From: Austropuccinia psidii
Taxonomy: Eukaryota > Basidiomycota > Pucciniomycetes > Pucciniales > Sphaerophragmiaceae
Direction: 5' to 3'
Assembly (NCBI GenBank): GCA_023105745.1
Contig: JALGQZ010000002.1
Coordinates: 47,032,497 to 47,096,496 of the forward strand
DNA: 64,000 nucleotides
In this document: in pieces, positions 1 through 12,124 of the stretch
How the letters are laid out: each line of letters starts with the position of its first letter
Position numbering within the stretch: position 1 is the first letter of the stretch
Made by a program: the position numbers and the translations under genes
The notes under the pieces: generated by a model
What the model saw: the letters and a program-made list of their open reading frames with translations, nothing else
Databases searched by the model: none
Told to the model about the DNA's origin: nothing

Positions 1-430
1 ATGGATGATATCAAGTCTTTATTTGGCAAGGGTAAAAAATGTGTCTGCGCCATTTCAGGATCTATCACGATGATTTTGAAATTTAATTTTTAAATGAATG
101 CTACGAAAATTCCTGAAAGCGCGCCAGACAGCAAACCATCAGCCCCGATCCAATCCTTCCATCATCAAATGAATCTGAAGTACTCACAATGAAAGACGCG
201 TTCACGAGCTCATCCAACCTGCGCTTGCTGATTGGATCGATACAAATTTGGAAGGCGGTGGAATGGATGGATTAATTATCTTGAGAAATGATGCGAAGGG
301 TCGTCGACGCTTTTTGCATGGCTTAGACGCTCTTTGTTTCTATTGGATGAGATTGGTCAAGAAGTTCTAGAACACAACTCAATGAACAACTTGAGCGGGG
401 TTAATCACCAGCGCGACTTGCAACCCAAGT
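1..430. other. CpG-bearing, higher-GC patch without recognised gene
   Basis: This stretch is visibly richer in G+C and in CG dinucleotides (for example around 120-140, 200-215 and 300-315) than the AT-rich DNA that follows. A short open frame starts at base 1 (ATG) and stops at 91-93, giving 30 codons without recognisable similarity. It could be the end of a host transcription unit or a low-copy segment cut by the window edge. I see no repeat or transposon signature in it. Confidence 0.35.
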
Positions 431-2389
431 AGCTTCTCATGCATTTGAGATCAGCTTATCCTTCAAAATCAACTTTTTCAATGGAGTTCTGGTGAAAAAT
501 TAAACCAAAATGGGAAACTTCCAGCTTCATTTTATTTTTTTCCTTTAAAATGAGTTTATACATGAGAATTTCTGGAAAAACAAGTCCTCTCAAATCAATT
601 TTTTCAGGAACCTCCTTGTAGGCCATTTATCCTCAATGGTTCAAAGCTATTTTATAATAATTATGGGCCACTTGCTTAAACTTATTTGAAGCTTGATGAT
701 TTCCTTTTATTCAAAATTATTCATAAGCTAAATATATCAAGTTTATCTATTTTCAAAAACAGCTTTTTTATAGTCAAATTGATGTTTTTTGGAATGTGGA
801 TGGATTCATTAAATTGCAGGGAAAATTAAGGTAGAATGGATTTTTGAAATTGTCATTAACACAGTACTCTATAAAATGAGAAAATAGCTCATTCATTTAC
901 TCCTTAAAAAAACCCTTGAGATCTAAAATAAAATTTAAAACATTTTTACTCTTCATATATGTACAGTTGTATTACTAGTTAAGATTTTTTTGATTATTAT
1001 TTAAAAGAAAATTGTGCTTTTTTTCAAATTTAATTGATAATTGAAAAATAATTATCCTTATTCATATTTAAAAGTTCCCATGTTAGTAAGTTTGACTTTT
1101 CTGAATATCAAATATATCTTTAATCATAGGAAGTTTTAAACCTGCCAAATCTCAGATTACCAATCCAATTTCTGTGAGCCTTTGAGATATCATCACATAT
1201 CCAAAAAGGTCACAAAATAACTTCACAATAATTATTCTAATAATAAGAACTAAAAATATTATCTTGAAATAAGTAAAAATGCCATAGATAGGAAGAAATT
1301 CATTATTAACTCAGAATCTAATTAATAAACATGTGAAATAAATTGCACCATTAGATTCCCCATGGTAAAATACACATATAACATTTTTACGTCATATCTG
1401 TATAGATAATACTTACTGTGTAATAAGTAAAAATGCCAATAAAAGGCATAAATTATTGTTTATCTCAGAAACAAATTAAACAACATTTAAAAAAAATTTC
1501 ACCATTGCATTTCCCATGAAAGAATACACATATAAATTTTTTATTTCATACCTGTAAAGTAAATACTTGAGGAAATGACCTGAATATATGCACTTTTATG
1601 ATCAACACATATTCATGGTTTTTAGCTCATATCTCTTAAAATATACATGATAGAGAGTTTAACCAAAAATAAAGTTACCATGTAATTAGTTTAAAAATAC
1701 AGATACAAGGTTTATTTGACAAATTAAAAGCAAGTTTATAGCTTGTAAGGGTTTATTGGATAAAATTGTTATAGCTGTTGACCACTTTGTTGTGAAAGTG
1801 GTCCAAACTTAAAAAAAGGGGATATTCAGATTCTACTAGCTCATAGGTGAATAATGATGTCACTTTTATCATTCTATTGGAGGTATAACCCCTTGGAATC
1901 ATGGTTTGAAGTTTAAAATAGTAAATCTCAACAGAAAAGATGAGTTACAAGAAAAATCATCAAAAATAGAGTTTTGATAATGTAATGAAATTCTCTTGGA
2001 ATTTGATTAATTACATGCCAAGCTATCAAAGCTCACTATCTGAATGGCTGTAGGATTTTTAACTCAAAATCTATTAATGATCAAAGTTTAAGCTTAAAAT
2101 TGATCATTTATGATCACTCACTGTAATCTCAATTGGAGTGATAAAAGTGGTAAATACTAGTTTTTTATGATTAAACCTAATAAAATCCACTAATTTTAGT
2201 CTTCTACAAAGCCTATGATGTCACAAGACTTAGAGTTACAGTGATAAATCTAAATAATGGCATAATAATGAGATATGATGATTTAATTATGATGTAATCA
2301 TCACTAAACCTTAAAATACTGATCAATTCCAGTGGATCACATCATTAAAGGTCTACTAAAAACCTTCTTAAATCTAGGAGGGAGGCTTT
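431..2389. other. AT-rich DNA, nothing recognised
   Basis: No open frame with recognisable similarity is present on either strand. The text is AT-rich with short palindromes, for example 8-bp arms at 1781-1802. It is probably decayed repeat DNA, but I cannot assign a family. Confidence 0.4.
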
Positions 2390-3090
2390 TACTATATATA
2401 AAGCTCTTTTTACCTTTATTTCCCCCTCAGACACTTCAAAACAATAAAAAAATTCAATCAAAGTTAATATCTTTAATCTTTATATGTAAATCTATTATAT
2501 CATTGAAGATAAAAGATCATCTTTATTATAGCCACAGGATTTGATGTGATTCATTAAATATTTTGTTGTTTTGGTTGAATTTTCCTTAAAATCTTTAATT
2601 CCATCTAAAAATAAGAAGAATTGTAATTTCTTCTATTTTTTATTGTAAATACAATTTAAATAAGTTGTATTTACATTTTTAGGCATAGGTTTATCCAAAA
2701 TTATTATATTAAGTTTCAAAAGCAGGTTATTGTCATCTTTTTATAATAATTTTCTCTTTATTATTACTTTCATAATTCATTAATCAATATATAACGTTAA
2801 TATTGGTAATATTATTGTTATAAATTGTTTTTTTATTAAAAAACAATTTTTTACACCTTTATTATTTGTTTTTAACAATAATAAAGCAGCATAAATATAT
2901 TAAATATTAAATATTAATATATTTATTCTTAGCATATTATTTTTTTATAATATAATTTATATTATTTTATTTACTTAATAATATAAATATCTTATGCCAT
3001 AATTATAATAATTACTTTTATCTTATTCTTCAATTTCATAAGGAAATTCATAGTACAATAAGTAAAATATTGGTAATATTTACTTATTGT
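2390..3090 (+). repeat. Foldback-rich AT segment, possible LTR relic
   Basis: A TATA-like string (CTATATATAAAG, 2392-2403) is followed by a series of AT foldbacks: arms GTAAATACAA/TTGTATTTAC at 2645-2674, a T-run/A-run palindrome at about 2822-2849, and a 36-bp near-perfect inverted repeat at 3055-3090 with a GGT loop. Families A and B in this window have a similar arrangement in the 3' part of their LTRs (AT foldbacks ahead of the PBS), so this may be the U3/R/U5 end of an unrelated old LTR. No PBS-like sequence follows and no partner LTR was seen, so the call is tentative. Confidence 0.3.
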
Positions 3091-6000
3091 TTCATGTTAA
3101 AAAGTTACAATTTCCTTTCTTCAATCCTCCTGCTAACCTTTAAATATTTTAAAATACCAAATCTCTTTAGGTGTGAAATTTTAAGGTAGCACATATTCAT
3201 ATTTTTGATTGCAATAATTTGTTTCAATAATTCAAATATCAGGTTTATTGATCTTGATAGCATAATCATTTCAAACACACCTCACAAAGTGTATTTCTAG
3301 TGAGTTTTTTTAGTTTGATAATCCACAAAATTGAAAGAAAGCAGAAAAATTTAGCTCTAATTATATCTACATCCTATTACTCAACCACCAAAATCTTCAA
3401 GTAAGATATTTCTCATAGAATTTATAATCCGTCTTTACTGAAACTAAGCTCTCCAGAGCTCTTAAACAAGCTATTTGATTTATGGATCAGATTTATTGGA
3501 GTATTTAAAATAAATATAATTTAATGCTTACTAAAAGCTTAGAGATGAGCTCTCAATGTTAAATATTATCTTTATTAAAGAATATGTTAGGTACTAAAAG
3601 GAAACTCTTTCAAGTTGTGTAGATAAAGCATGGGATTAAATAATATTTTTAAGAATCATTAGCACAAGTAGCATTGATATACAACTTATTAGGCATTGAA
3701 AAAAGGGTTATTATGATTCCAAAAGAGGTAATTGTTCATACTTAATAAAGACACAACCAAAAGTATCAAGAAATAGAACAGGATGTTCCATTATAAAAAT
3801 GCAGTGGGTCATTTCTCCCTTGTATCATATAAGCCAAGGATGGCTTTTCAGCAATTATGGAATTCATGTAACAGCTCATTATAGGAAAAATACTAATACC
3901 AAATAAACACATACCCTCCTAAATAGTTTTTTTTTGGTATATATCTCAATAGACTAGATTAATCTTAAGTAGTCTCCTGATATGCTTAAGCTGAGGGTAT
4001 TTTATCCAATTACCAGATAACCCCCATTTTAACCACAATACAAGCTCTTTTCTTATGTCGTAACTTCCTAGAAGAGATTGTCCCACCTTTCTATATTTGA
4101 AACTAAATAGTCTGTCTTAATCTACCAGAAATTTTCAAATAGATCAATATTTAGATCTTATAATCCTCATTGACCAAAGTAATGCAATATTGATTATTTC
4201 TCTGCAGTTTATATCCTATTATCCCATTAATATTTAGCTAAAATCCTTCTTAAACGTTTCTCCTATAATCTCAAGCTCAACCAAAACTTATTGAAAGCTA
4301 TATATATAATTCAGCTTAACGAGAATTAGAGTTTATAAGTGTCTCGAAATATCAAGTACATATAACTTCATTAATCAATTAATATGTAAGTGCCGTATCC
4401 TTTGCAATTTAGTGAATCATTTCAAATGTATTTGACTTGAATGCATAAAAAATGCGACAAAAGATTGATATAAAATGATTTAGAAAGATTTTGAGAGCTG
4501 CAGAGCACTCAGTGCTGATTAGGATTACAATAATGAAGTCATTGGCGGTGGCTTTGATCTTTATACAAAACTTGTAACCCATGCCAGGATAAAAAAGGAA
4601 ACACATTAATTAAGTTTTATCTAAATATTTTGAGCTACGATAACATTATCTTATTCTTAGAAAAGATCAAGGTCTAAAAAGCAGTATTATAATTTATAAG
4701 ATAGTTTCGAATAGGTATTTTATCAAGGATAAGAGCTTTTATTGGGATACATAAAAATTCATAGATTTCAGGTAAGTAAGATACTTATTTGACTGAATAG
4801 TAGTTATTTTTAAATACATGATCGTAGTTTTTCATGAGTGTTTCCATTTCAGTGATTGGACTTATGAAAGAAATCTAAATAAGAAACAATGGAAGAACTT
4901 TGGAGTGTTAAAAGCATTAGAAACCAAATTTCTAGATTAAATTGATCACAATGTTGGGCATATAATCATGTCCAAAAAGAAGGGTGCTCTTCAGAAATTT
5001 GTGGTCATTGGATTATCTTTCGAAATTTTTGAAACTTTTAGCATTTTATAGGATTTATCAAGGCTATCCTCTAGAATTCTTTTGCCCAAGAAACAGAAAA
5101 CTTCATCCTTGGAAAATAAGTTTCATTTCTAATGAAAACAAATAAGAATAGAAGAAATCACCAATCTTCTTGAAGGAAATTAAACAATCTCTGCCTTCAT
5201 TTTCTGGACTATTAAGAATTTCTATTAAAGATATATAGAGACTGTGGAGAAATGAATAAAGTAATTAAATCACATATTTTACAAAAAACTCCTGTATTTT
5301 GAGATAAGATTTAATCCCTAAGCTATCTTGCTTTTATGAGGATTCGAGTTACTACTATAATAGCATATGATCAGTAGCTCCCACTTAGATATTTCCTTGG
5401 CTTCTACTATGTTGGAATCACTATCGGAGTGCTTCTTCATTAATGTGATTTATAGCACTACTTGTGGTAACATGAAAAATAATTTCATAAATCATCATTG
5501 ATCTCGAAAAATAAATTCAAGGGTATCAATGTACCTTGACCGTAAGAAGCCTGCCTCCATTGATGTGGCTTCCATTTCTTAAGTTTCATCTCAAGTTAAT
5601 TACTATTGCAGATTTGGTATCAGCTGATGAAGAACCTTGTTTTTAAACTTATTTCGATTTGACTCGTTAAACTATTGAGGACAGAAAGGATGAGAAACTT
5701 CCCTCAAAAGAAGAGGTTAAATTTAAGTAACTACTTATGCATATTTGAGATATGACTCTTGTTTTTTCATTCCATTTTTAGTTTAATCACCCTAAAAAGT
5801 GTAATGCAAAATAAAGGGGTTTTAAGATTCAAAAATAAACTATATTTATTGAATCTGAGTCACTTAGAAACGAGGAATGACCTAATAACAAATTAAAAAT
5901 TTATCCCCCCACTGGTATTATGAAATCTCATATGCGTACAACTTCATACTATCTGATTTGAGTTCTGATGTTTTAAATATGACAAAGCCACTGTATGAGT

Positions 6001-6563
6001 CTTGAGGGAATTTTTTTGTTTCAAGTTTTTAGTTTGGACAAAAACTTTCTGTTTATTAAATTGTAATCAACCTTCCAATTACTAGTTTGAATTGTTTAAT
6101 AAAAAATATTCAAAGAGCCCATTTTTGAAGATATCTATTCAGATATAAAGGGATAAAACTGATTGAATCAGATATAATCGTACTAAATGAAGGTGCAATG
6201 GAGCTTGATGAGAATGGGCAGAGTGTAGCGAAGCTCGCTTGTCAGTCAAATATCCTTCCATCGCCTCCAATTGAAAAGAAGTGAGGCAAGGGTTTGGGGT
6301 TGAGGTGGCAAACAGCTTATAAAATACATTTCCCTCCAGAAAAGATCCAAAAAGTTTTTTTTCTTTTTCTTGTTTCTCATGGTTGGCCGGTTGTAACACT
6401 TTTTATGGGGGGGAACTCATATATATTTTTTTGGTTTGTCATTATTGTAGCTGTTCTCACACTGTCATAGCTGGCTCAAAAATCAAGATGAAATTTTGTG
6501 TATAATTATTTATGAGTTTGTTATCAGGAGAATTTAACGATTAAATAAGAGATAATTTTTTAT
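3091..6563. other. Long AT-rich stretch without recognised features
   Basis: About 3.5 kb with only short unsupported open frames (for example 65 codons on the minus strand at 4409-4606 and 86 codons at 6139-6399). None carries a recognisable motif. A slightly more GC-containing patch lies at about 6180-6300. I see nothing that justifies a gene call. Confidence 0.45.
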
Positions 6564-7600
6564 TTACCATTGCACTGGTACACCATTTGCGTTAAACACA
6601 GCTTGCATCCGGTGAGGCAGAGACACAAGCACATTGTCCAAGTACTTGAATGGAATTTCCTCCCATGCAGCATTGACGTTTGCCTTCAATTCTTCCATTT
6701 TCATTGGATTGAAAAGGTGGGTAACCATGTATTTAATTTTGAACCATACATTTTTAATAGGATTCAAGCTGGGTGAATTTGAAGACCATTGAGGTTTGTG
6801 GATGTTGTGTGATTGTCCTTCATCATTGCTTACTTGAGTCATATGTATGGGGGATCTGTCTTCCATGAGCATAAGCTGGTCATGATTATCAGCCAAGCCA
6901 GTGTCAATAAGTTTGTTGTAAAAAGGAAGCAGGCCAGGTTTGTAGAAATTCAAAATTAAATTCACTGCCGAACCCTGGCCAGGAGGTAAGAAAACAAGTT
7001 CTTATTGAATGGCCCCACAGAGAGCCCCCATACCATAAACAAATTTTGGCCAGCTCTGTGGTTAACAGTAATTGACTGCAGTTCATATTTCTCCTGAGGT
7101 GTGCACCATACTTGAGTCCTTGTAAAATGTTTTCCAAGCTCAAAGGATGACTAATCAGTCCAAATAACTCTGGGTCATTGCTCAATGGTCTAGTTAAGGT
7201 GTTGCCGTGCAAATTTTAATTGTTGTTGCATATGCACAGGTGAGAGATAAGGCTTGTTGAAAGAAATACAAGATTTCTTACCAAGGTCCTTGTGAATGGA
7301 AGTTTGAAGGATGTTTATGGAGAAATCAATGTTAATAAGGTTTTTGATTTTTTCTAGATTCTTGTGTTGATTCTGTTGAACCACACAGGCTAAATGGAAA
7401 AGATCCCAGTTGTTGAGCTTTCTGTGTCTGCCTGGTATTGGTAGAAAGTTAAGATGGCCAAGCTCACAATGATTGCAAATTTTATCACAAACCATCATTG
7501 GGGGGACTCCTCAATGTTTGCTGATGGTTTGTATTGAGGCTCCACAGGCACTCATTCCTACCATTTGACCATGAGCTCCTTAATAAAGGGATCACCGCAT
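6564..7600 (-). pseudogene. Tc1/mariner-type transposase, decayed (copy 1)
   Basis: DDE transposases of the Tc1/mariner superfamily cut and paste their element at TA sites. Read on the minus strand, the N-terminal helix-turn-helix part lies at about 7600-7190. Its middle has the family pattern GRHRKLNN (Tc1-like G-R-P-R-K-L) and ends in HMQQQLKFARQHL, matching the usual linker before the catalytic domain. A frameshift leads into a middle block at 7190-7000 with YGGSLWG, the counterpart of the conserved VWGG segment. A second shift leads into 6965-6564, which has MEDRSPIH (usual QDNAPxH), then SNSPSLNPIKNVW, the conserved SPDLNPIEN block with the catalytic acid changed to K. Several stops and at least two frameshifts make it non-functional. 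Its C-terminal sequence differs from the copy at 8479, so it is a different subfamily. I could not place its terminal inverted repeats. Confidence 0.85.
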
Positions 7601-8114
7601 CATAAAATAAACTAAAAATAAAACACTTTAATCAATTATTGGAGAGTCTTACCTGAAAATGGTATATTAGATCTATCTTCAAATAGTGGAATCATTGCAG
7701 AGAACACAAAAGCCAATTTGATTTAGTTTTTTATAATGATTGCTAATGATTTGTTGGAGAAAAGATGGTGTTAAGCATAGATCTGATAGCTACTTGAAAG
7801 TAAGGAAAAGTCAGAAATGAACCAAGAAACTGATTTAAAGATAATTAAAAAAAATAAAAAAACAAACTGAAAATGGGTTTATTTTTTTAAAAAAATAACA
7901 GAAATAGAAGTTGTTGAAGAAAAAATGAGGAACAATAGGAGACAGAAAAACATTTTTTACAAAAATGGGCTCAGAAATGAAAAATAAAAAGATAATTTGT
8001 AAAAACAAAAAAAATAAAATTAAGAAAATGGGATTAGGGGAAACAATGGAGAAACCAAAAAAGAAATTTCCTTCCCCCCAAAAAAACTTGTCAGATCTGT
8101 TGTGGAGGGAACTG
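7601..8114. other. A/T-run spacer between two Tc1-like elements
   Basis: This is low-complexity DNA with long A and T runs (7840-8070). Open frames here on the minus strand are products of the homopolymer runs. No domain was recognised. Confidence 0.5.
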
Positions 8115-8116
8115 TA

Positions 8117-8152
8117 AAGTGGGGTGACAAAGCTGTGCATCCACTTTTTCAA
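8117..8152 (+). repeat. Left terminal inverted repeat of Tc1-like copy 2
   Basis: It starts next to a TA dinucleotide and reads AAGTGGGGTGACAAAGCTGT at its outer end. It matches the reverse complement of 19692-19727 at roughly 28 of 36 positions by eye. Confidence 0.75.
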
Positions 8153-8478
8153 CCCATGCACACCCCCAGTCCCCAACCAAAATGCAATTTCTTTATTTAC
8201 CCATTTTCCAAAATCATTATTTTGTTTATTTTTACTCAATTTATTGTTTTTTTCCATTTGAATCTTTTTTTATTGCTTCAAATTTTCTTTACCGATTTTC
8301 TTATTATTATTGCAATTATTCAAACTACTGCTTTTCTTTTGGTGAGTTTTTTGTTTTATTTTTGGAATTCAATTTATTTTGTTTGAATTCTTTATTATTA
8401 TTGATTTTTTTTCAACTAACACCTTTTTCTTAAAAAAATGGATTTTTGTGTTCTTACTATGTCAACCCAGAGGCATCA

Positions 8479-9199
8479 ATGCCTCACCAATACAACAACA
8501 AAACCAAAGCAAGGATAGTTGGGATGCACAAAGCTGGATTATCACTTTCTAAGATAAGTAAACTAACCAGAACTTCCAAGATGTTGATTCAAGACATCTT
8601 AACTTGTTAAAACAATTGTGGGAAAGTTCAAAACCTACCTAGGCCAGGAGGGAATCCTATATTGAAATATCATGATACTCAACAACTCAATTATGTCAAA
8701 ATGCAAGCTTAAACAAAATAACCAATTAAATTATAAAATATATTTCCTACCAAATGAGCTTCCTTCTTAAAGAAGGAATATTCTCACACATTTTGGTTTT
8801 CAAGTGGAATTTTCACCCTCATCATTTTGATGAGTGGTTAGCTTTTGCAAGGGACCAAATCAATTAGTCAATTGAAGACTGGAAGAAATTCATATGTACC
8901 AAAAAGAGCAGCTTTGAGCTTGAAAAAAACCCTATGATAACTCATGTTTGGATATTTCAGGGTGAGAAATATTCCTTTGAATGTCAAGTAGCTCAACACA
9001 ATAGGGGACAGCAGTCAATTATGGTGTGGGGAGGCTTTTGAAATGTTGAACAATCACCACTTTTTATCATGGGCCTGAACACCTTTCAAAAAAAAGAATT
9101 AATTGACAATTTATATTTACTGGGGTTAATTCCCTTTTATTATTACTTGCAAAAACAGCAACAATTTCCAAATAGTCAAGTGTTTACCCTTTGCAAAGA
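8479..9199 (+). pseudogene. Tc1-like transposase copy 2, 5' part
   Basis: From the ATG at 8479 the frame encodes a helix-turn-helix start of Tc1 type (IVGMHKAGLSLSKISKLT, the usual K-A-G-x-S-x-x-x-I-A pattern). A stop follows at about 8608. Downstream fragments around 8930-9199 carry the catalytic-domain start: HVWIF..EKYSF (normally TDESxF, so the first catalytic Asp is lost) and SIMVWGGF, the conserved VMVWGGF block. The reading frame ends in FTLCKD exactly at the AAAGA target duplication, where the family A LTR begins. It continues at 19170. Several stops and frameshifts make it a pseudogene. Confidence 0.85.
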
Positions 9200-10985
9200 T
9201 GTGAGCCTTAGAGGTATTTTCATATACCCAAAAGAACACAAATAACAAAATAAGATATAAATATAAATAAAAGAAATTTATTTATATTATCAAAAGAAAA
9301 TTGAAATATAAATACAAATTTATATATAAAAATGAAAATTTAATTATAATTTCAAATAAAAATTACATTAAATTTTAAAATTTTGAAAATGCATTTCTAC
9401 TTGAAAAAATTAAGTAAAAATGAAATTAGATTATTTTTGATAAAAAGCTACATATAATAGACTATAGCTTTTTATCCAATAAATAAACTTAAGAAAATTA
9501 CTTCACCATTGCATTCCTCATGAAAAATAAGGTGGGGTCACCTCTGGGTAAAATATCTGTAACTCAACTCTAAATAAGCTTAAATTAAGTCTTTAGTATT
9601 CTCTGTACAAAAGTAGAAAATCCTCAAAACCTTCATTCAATTCACACCACATTTGGTGTTAACCATCAATTTTTGTGTTAAAGTTGAGGTGTTGTGTGTA
9701 GTTTAGAAGTTATGAGGAACTGAAGTATTCTCAATTGAAATGTCAAAATGTGCATGTATATTACATAAGTGAACTGTCATCTACATATGAGGTATCAATT
9801 ATTACATTTGTGTACTGTAAAAACTCAATTGAATTGTATGTGTAAATTACAAGTGTATTACATGATGAGGAATTAAAGAAAAAATAAATTGGAAAGATTA
9901 ATTCTGGGGGGGGGAAGGAACTCTAGCTCCAAGGGGGAGCCAGACCCCCAAAATACTTTCTGAAAGGTGTGGGATGTCAAAATAAATGCAAAGGTTCATC
10001 ACTTTAGGCCTGGAATTGAGTCACAGACCCTGTGACTCAATTGATGATGAGGTTTTGATACCAACCAGGGCAGTTTTAACTGTTTCCAAGAGGGTAAAAT
10101 TACCCTTAAGCTAAAAAAATCTTAGTAAAAACAGTTTTAACTGGTTTCTAGGACTCTTAAACACGTTCTGACGTGTTTTGAAGGCTCTAGACTAGGTATT
10201 ACTATATTAATGGCTGATTTAAGGGTCTAAAATGACTAAAACCAGCCCTTTTTTGGTCTAAACCAGGGTTCAATGATGCCATAATTAGATTTTCTGTTGT
10301 AAGAGTGTTTTCCACGACTGAAAAGAGTAAATTTAACTTTTGGAGTGAGAAAATTGATGGCTATAAAAGAATATCTTCTTTGCCCTACTTTTCTCTTCAT
10401 GTTAGAATCTTTTCCTTTTATAATTAGTTTAAACATTGTTAAACCAATCAATGAAAGTTTCCAACCACCCTTTTAATATCATTCTAAACCTTTCAACCAC
10501 GTGAAAAAATCATTATAATTATTCTTTGTAACTCTTATAATCATTTTTACCCCTTGAACCACCCTAAAAGTGAATTCAAGCATCTTTCATCACTGTTAAC
10601 TTTGTCACTTTGTTTCCAAATTCACTCTGGTCACTTTTGGGTGTGTTTTCTCTTTAAATATATTTTTAAAGACTTTGTTCTTAAATCAATTTCTTGCAGT
10701 TCTTTCCTCAATTAATTCCAATTGAAATTGCTCTTGAAGAAATTTCTTCTGTAGCCTTAAATATCTCTTGTAGAGTATTTTTGGATAAATGTTTATTGTT
10801 GGTAAAACAATAAATCTTTATAATATTATTGTTTTATACTTATAAAGTTGAAAACAATAAAATTGGTGTCTTTTTTCTTAAAAATACTATTTCTTACTAC
10901 TTTTAATTATATTTCACCTTATACAAATTTTGAGGACAGGAAAAGTACTTGATTTTTAATCAAAATTTCATATTGACACCTTACA
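9200..10985 (+). repeat. Family A 5' LTR
   Basis: Starts TGTGAGCCTTAGAGG and ends CACCTTACA. It shares almost its whole length with 17357-19164 and 54318-56128. It includes a G-run at 9905-9913 and AT foldbacks near the 3' end (about 10790-10870). The PBS follows after two bases. An antisense open frame at 10236-10451 recurs in the other LTRs and is treated as non-coding. Confidence 0.92.
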
Positions 10986-10987
10986 TT

Positions 10988-11000
10988 TGGGGGCCCAGCC
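10988..11000 (+). promoter_or_regulatory. Family A primer-binding site
   Basis: TGGGGGCCCAGCC lies two bases after the 5' LTR. It would pair with a tRNA 3' end finishing in CCCCCA. Family B has the closely related TGGGGGCCTGGCCGTGA at the same place. I do not name the tRNA. Confidence 0.75.
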
Positions 11001-11222
11001 ATGATATTTTACCTGTGAAATAGTTTTTTTACTCTTTTTAAATCTTTTTTCTTATATTGAAAAATTTAAAAACATATAAAAAGATACTTATAGTTCAAAA
11101 AATCCACAAAAAATAATTTTTTTCATATTATAAGTGAGGATTTATTTTTCATTTCTCTTTTCGAAAAAATCTTCTTTTTACTTAATAAATTGGCTTTTTC
11201 ATTAATTTTAGTGTCTAACAAC

Positions 11223-12124
11223 ATGGTAAGACAAGAAAATATTGAAACATCCTCAACAGTAACAAGCATTATTCCTGCAAGTACTGTGAATTCTGACCAC
11301 AATAGTACAGTTATTATAACTCAGAATAATCACCCAGAACCAATTTCTTCTGAATTAATTAACTTGAATATAAGTAATACCATTCAGAAGGCTAAGAATT
11401 TGGCAAATAGTAAGTTTTTTGACATATAATTACTATTTTTAAGCTTTTTAATCATAAAATATGCCTTCAACAAGATCAGGAGCCAGCTATAACCCCTCAA
11501 GAAGCTCCCAAAAAGTTCATAGACATGATTATGGCAGAAGCCAATCAGTTGCAGAAGGACGAGGGTCAGTTGATGACCTCCAAATTAATAAATTATGTAA
11601 TTATGAAGCTGATAATACTATTTTACCTTCAAACAGAGCTGAAACTGGCACAAGAAGCCTCAGTGGACATCTACAAAGACAGCCAGAAAGCTTACAACAA
11701 TGCATTGCAGCACAAAGAGTACCAGATCCTTGCAGATCTGTGGAAAAACTGCATAAATTCTTACCTGACTGTGAGAAAATTCCTGTGCCATCCCAACACT
11801 TGCAAGTTACTCAATGGATGGTATCAATTGATCGAAAAGAAGAACATGATGCTTTTAACAGCAGAATGGAGGAAAAACAACCCTCTACCACCCAAGCAAG
11901 TGCCAAAAAAAGCCCCGATAGCCAGCAGCAGAAATTCCAACATGAAAAAGCAGACACAAGCTCAAAACAAGGGCAAAGGCAAGGCACCAGACACAAAAAC
12001 CTACAGCCAGGGGTACAGGATCCCAAAGATTCAGCAGGATGCCATGGAAAATGTATTTCAGATGGCCAGAACAATGATGGAGTTACAGAAAAAGGAGGAA
12101 GCCAGATTGAAATATAAGAAATGA
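11223..12124 (+). CDS. Family A overlapping gag-region ORF, probably spliced
   Basis: A first open stretch (ATG 11223; open from 11190) ends at a strong donor GTAAGT at 11410. Removing a 65-nt intron to AG at 11474 joins it in phase to a second frame, open from 11475 to the stop at 12124. A further in-phase intron of 72 nt (GTCAGT at 11565, CAG at 11636) matches an intron seen in family B but is optional, since the frame is open through it. The fully spliced product would be about 254 residues. It holds LW....NSYL, LLNGW, a basic KGKGKA and YSQGYRIPK followed by FQMARTMMEL, all shared with the family B ORF at 24330. It overlaps the start of the gag-pol frame in a different phase. A role as an N-terminal Gag-like or accessory protein is inference. 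Confidence 0.6.

Noticed and set aside
7835..8433. Open frames on both strands rich in Phe, Ile, Lys and Asn
   Set aside because: They coincide with A and T homopolymer runs and the left inverted repeat of the Tc1-like element.
10236..10451. Antisense open frame recurring in all family A LTRs (also 18448-18630 and 55354-55596)
   Set aside because: The frame is preserved because the LTRs are copies of one another. Its lengths and ends differ between copies and it has no recognised motif, so I do not call it a gene.
10988..11000. Naming the tRNA that primes families A and B
   Set aside because: The PBS sequences are clear but I cannot match them to a specific tRNA 3' end without the tRNA set of the organism.
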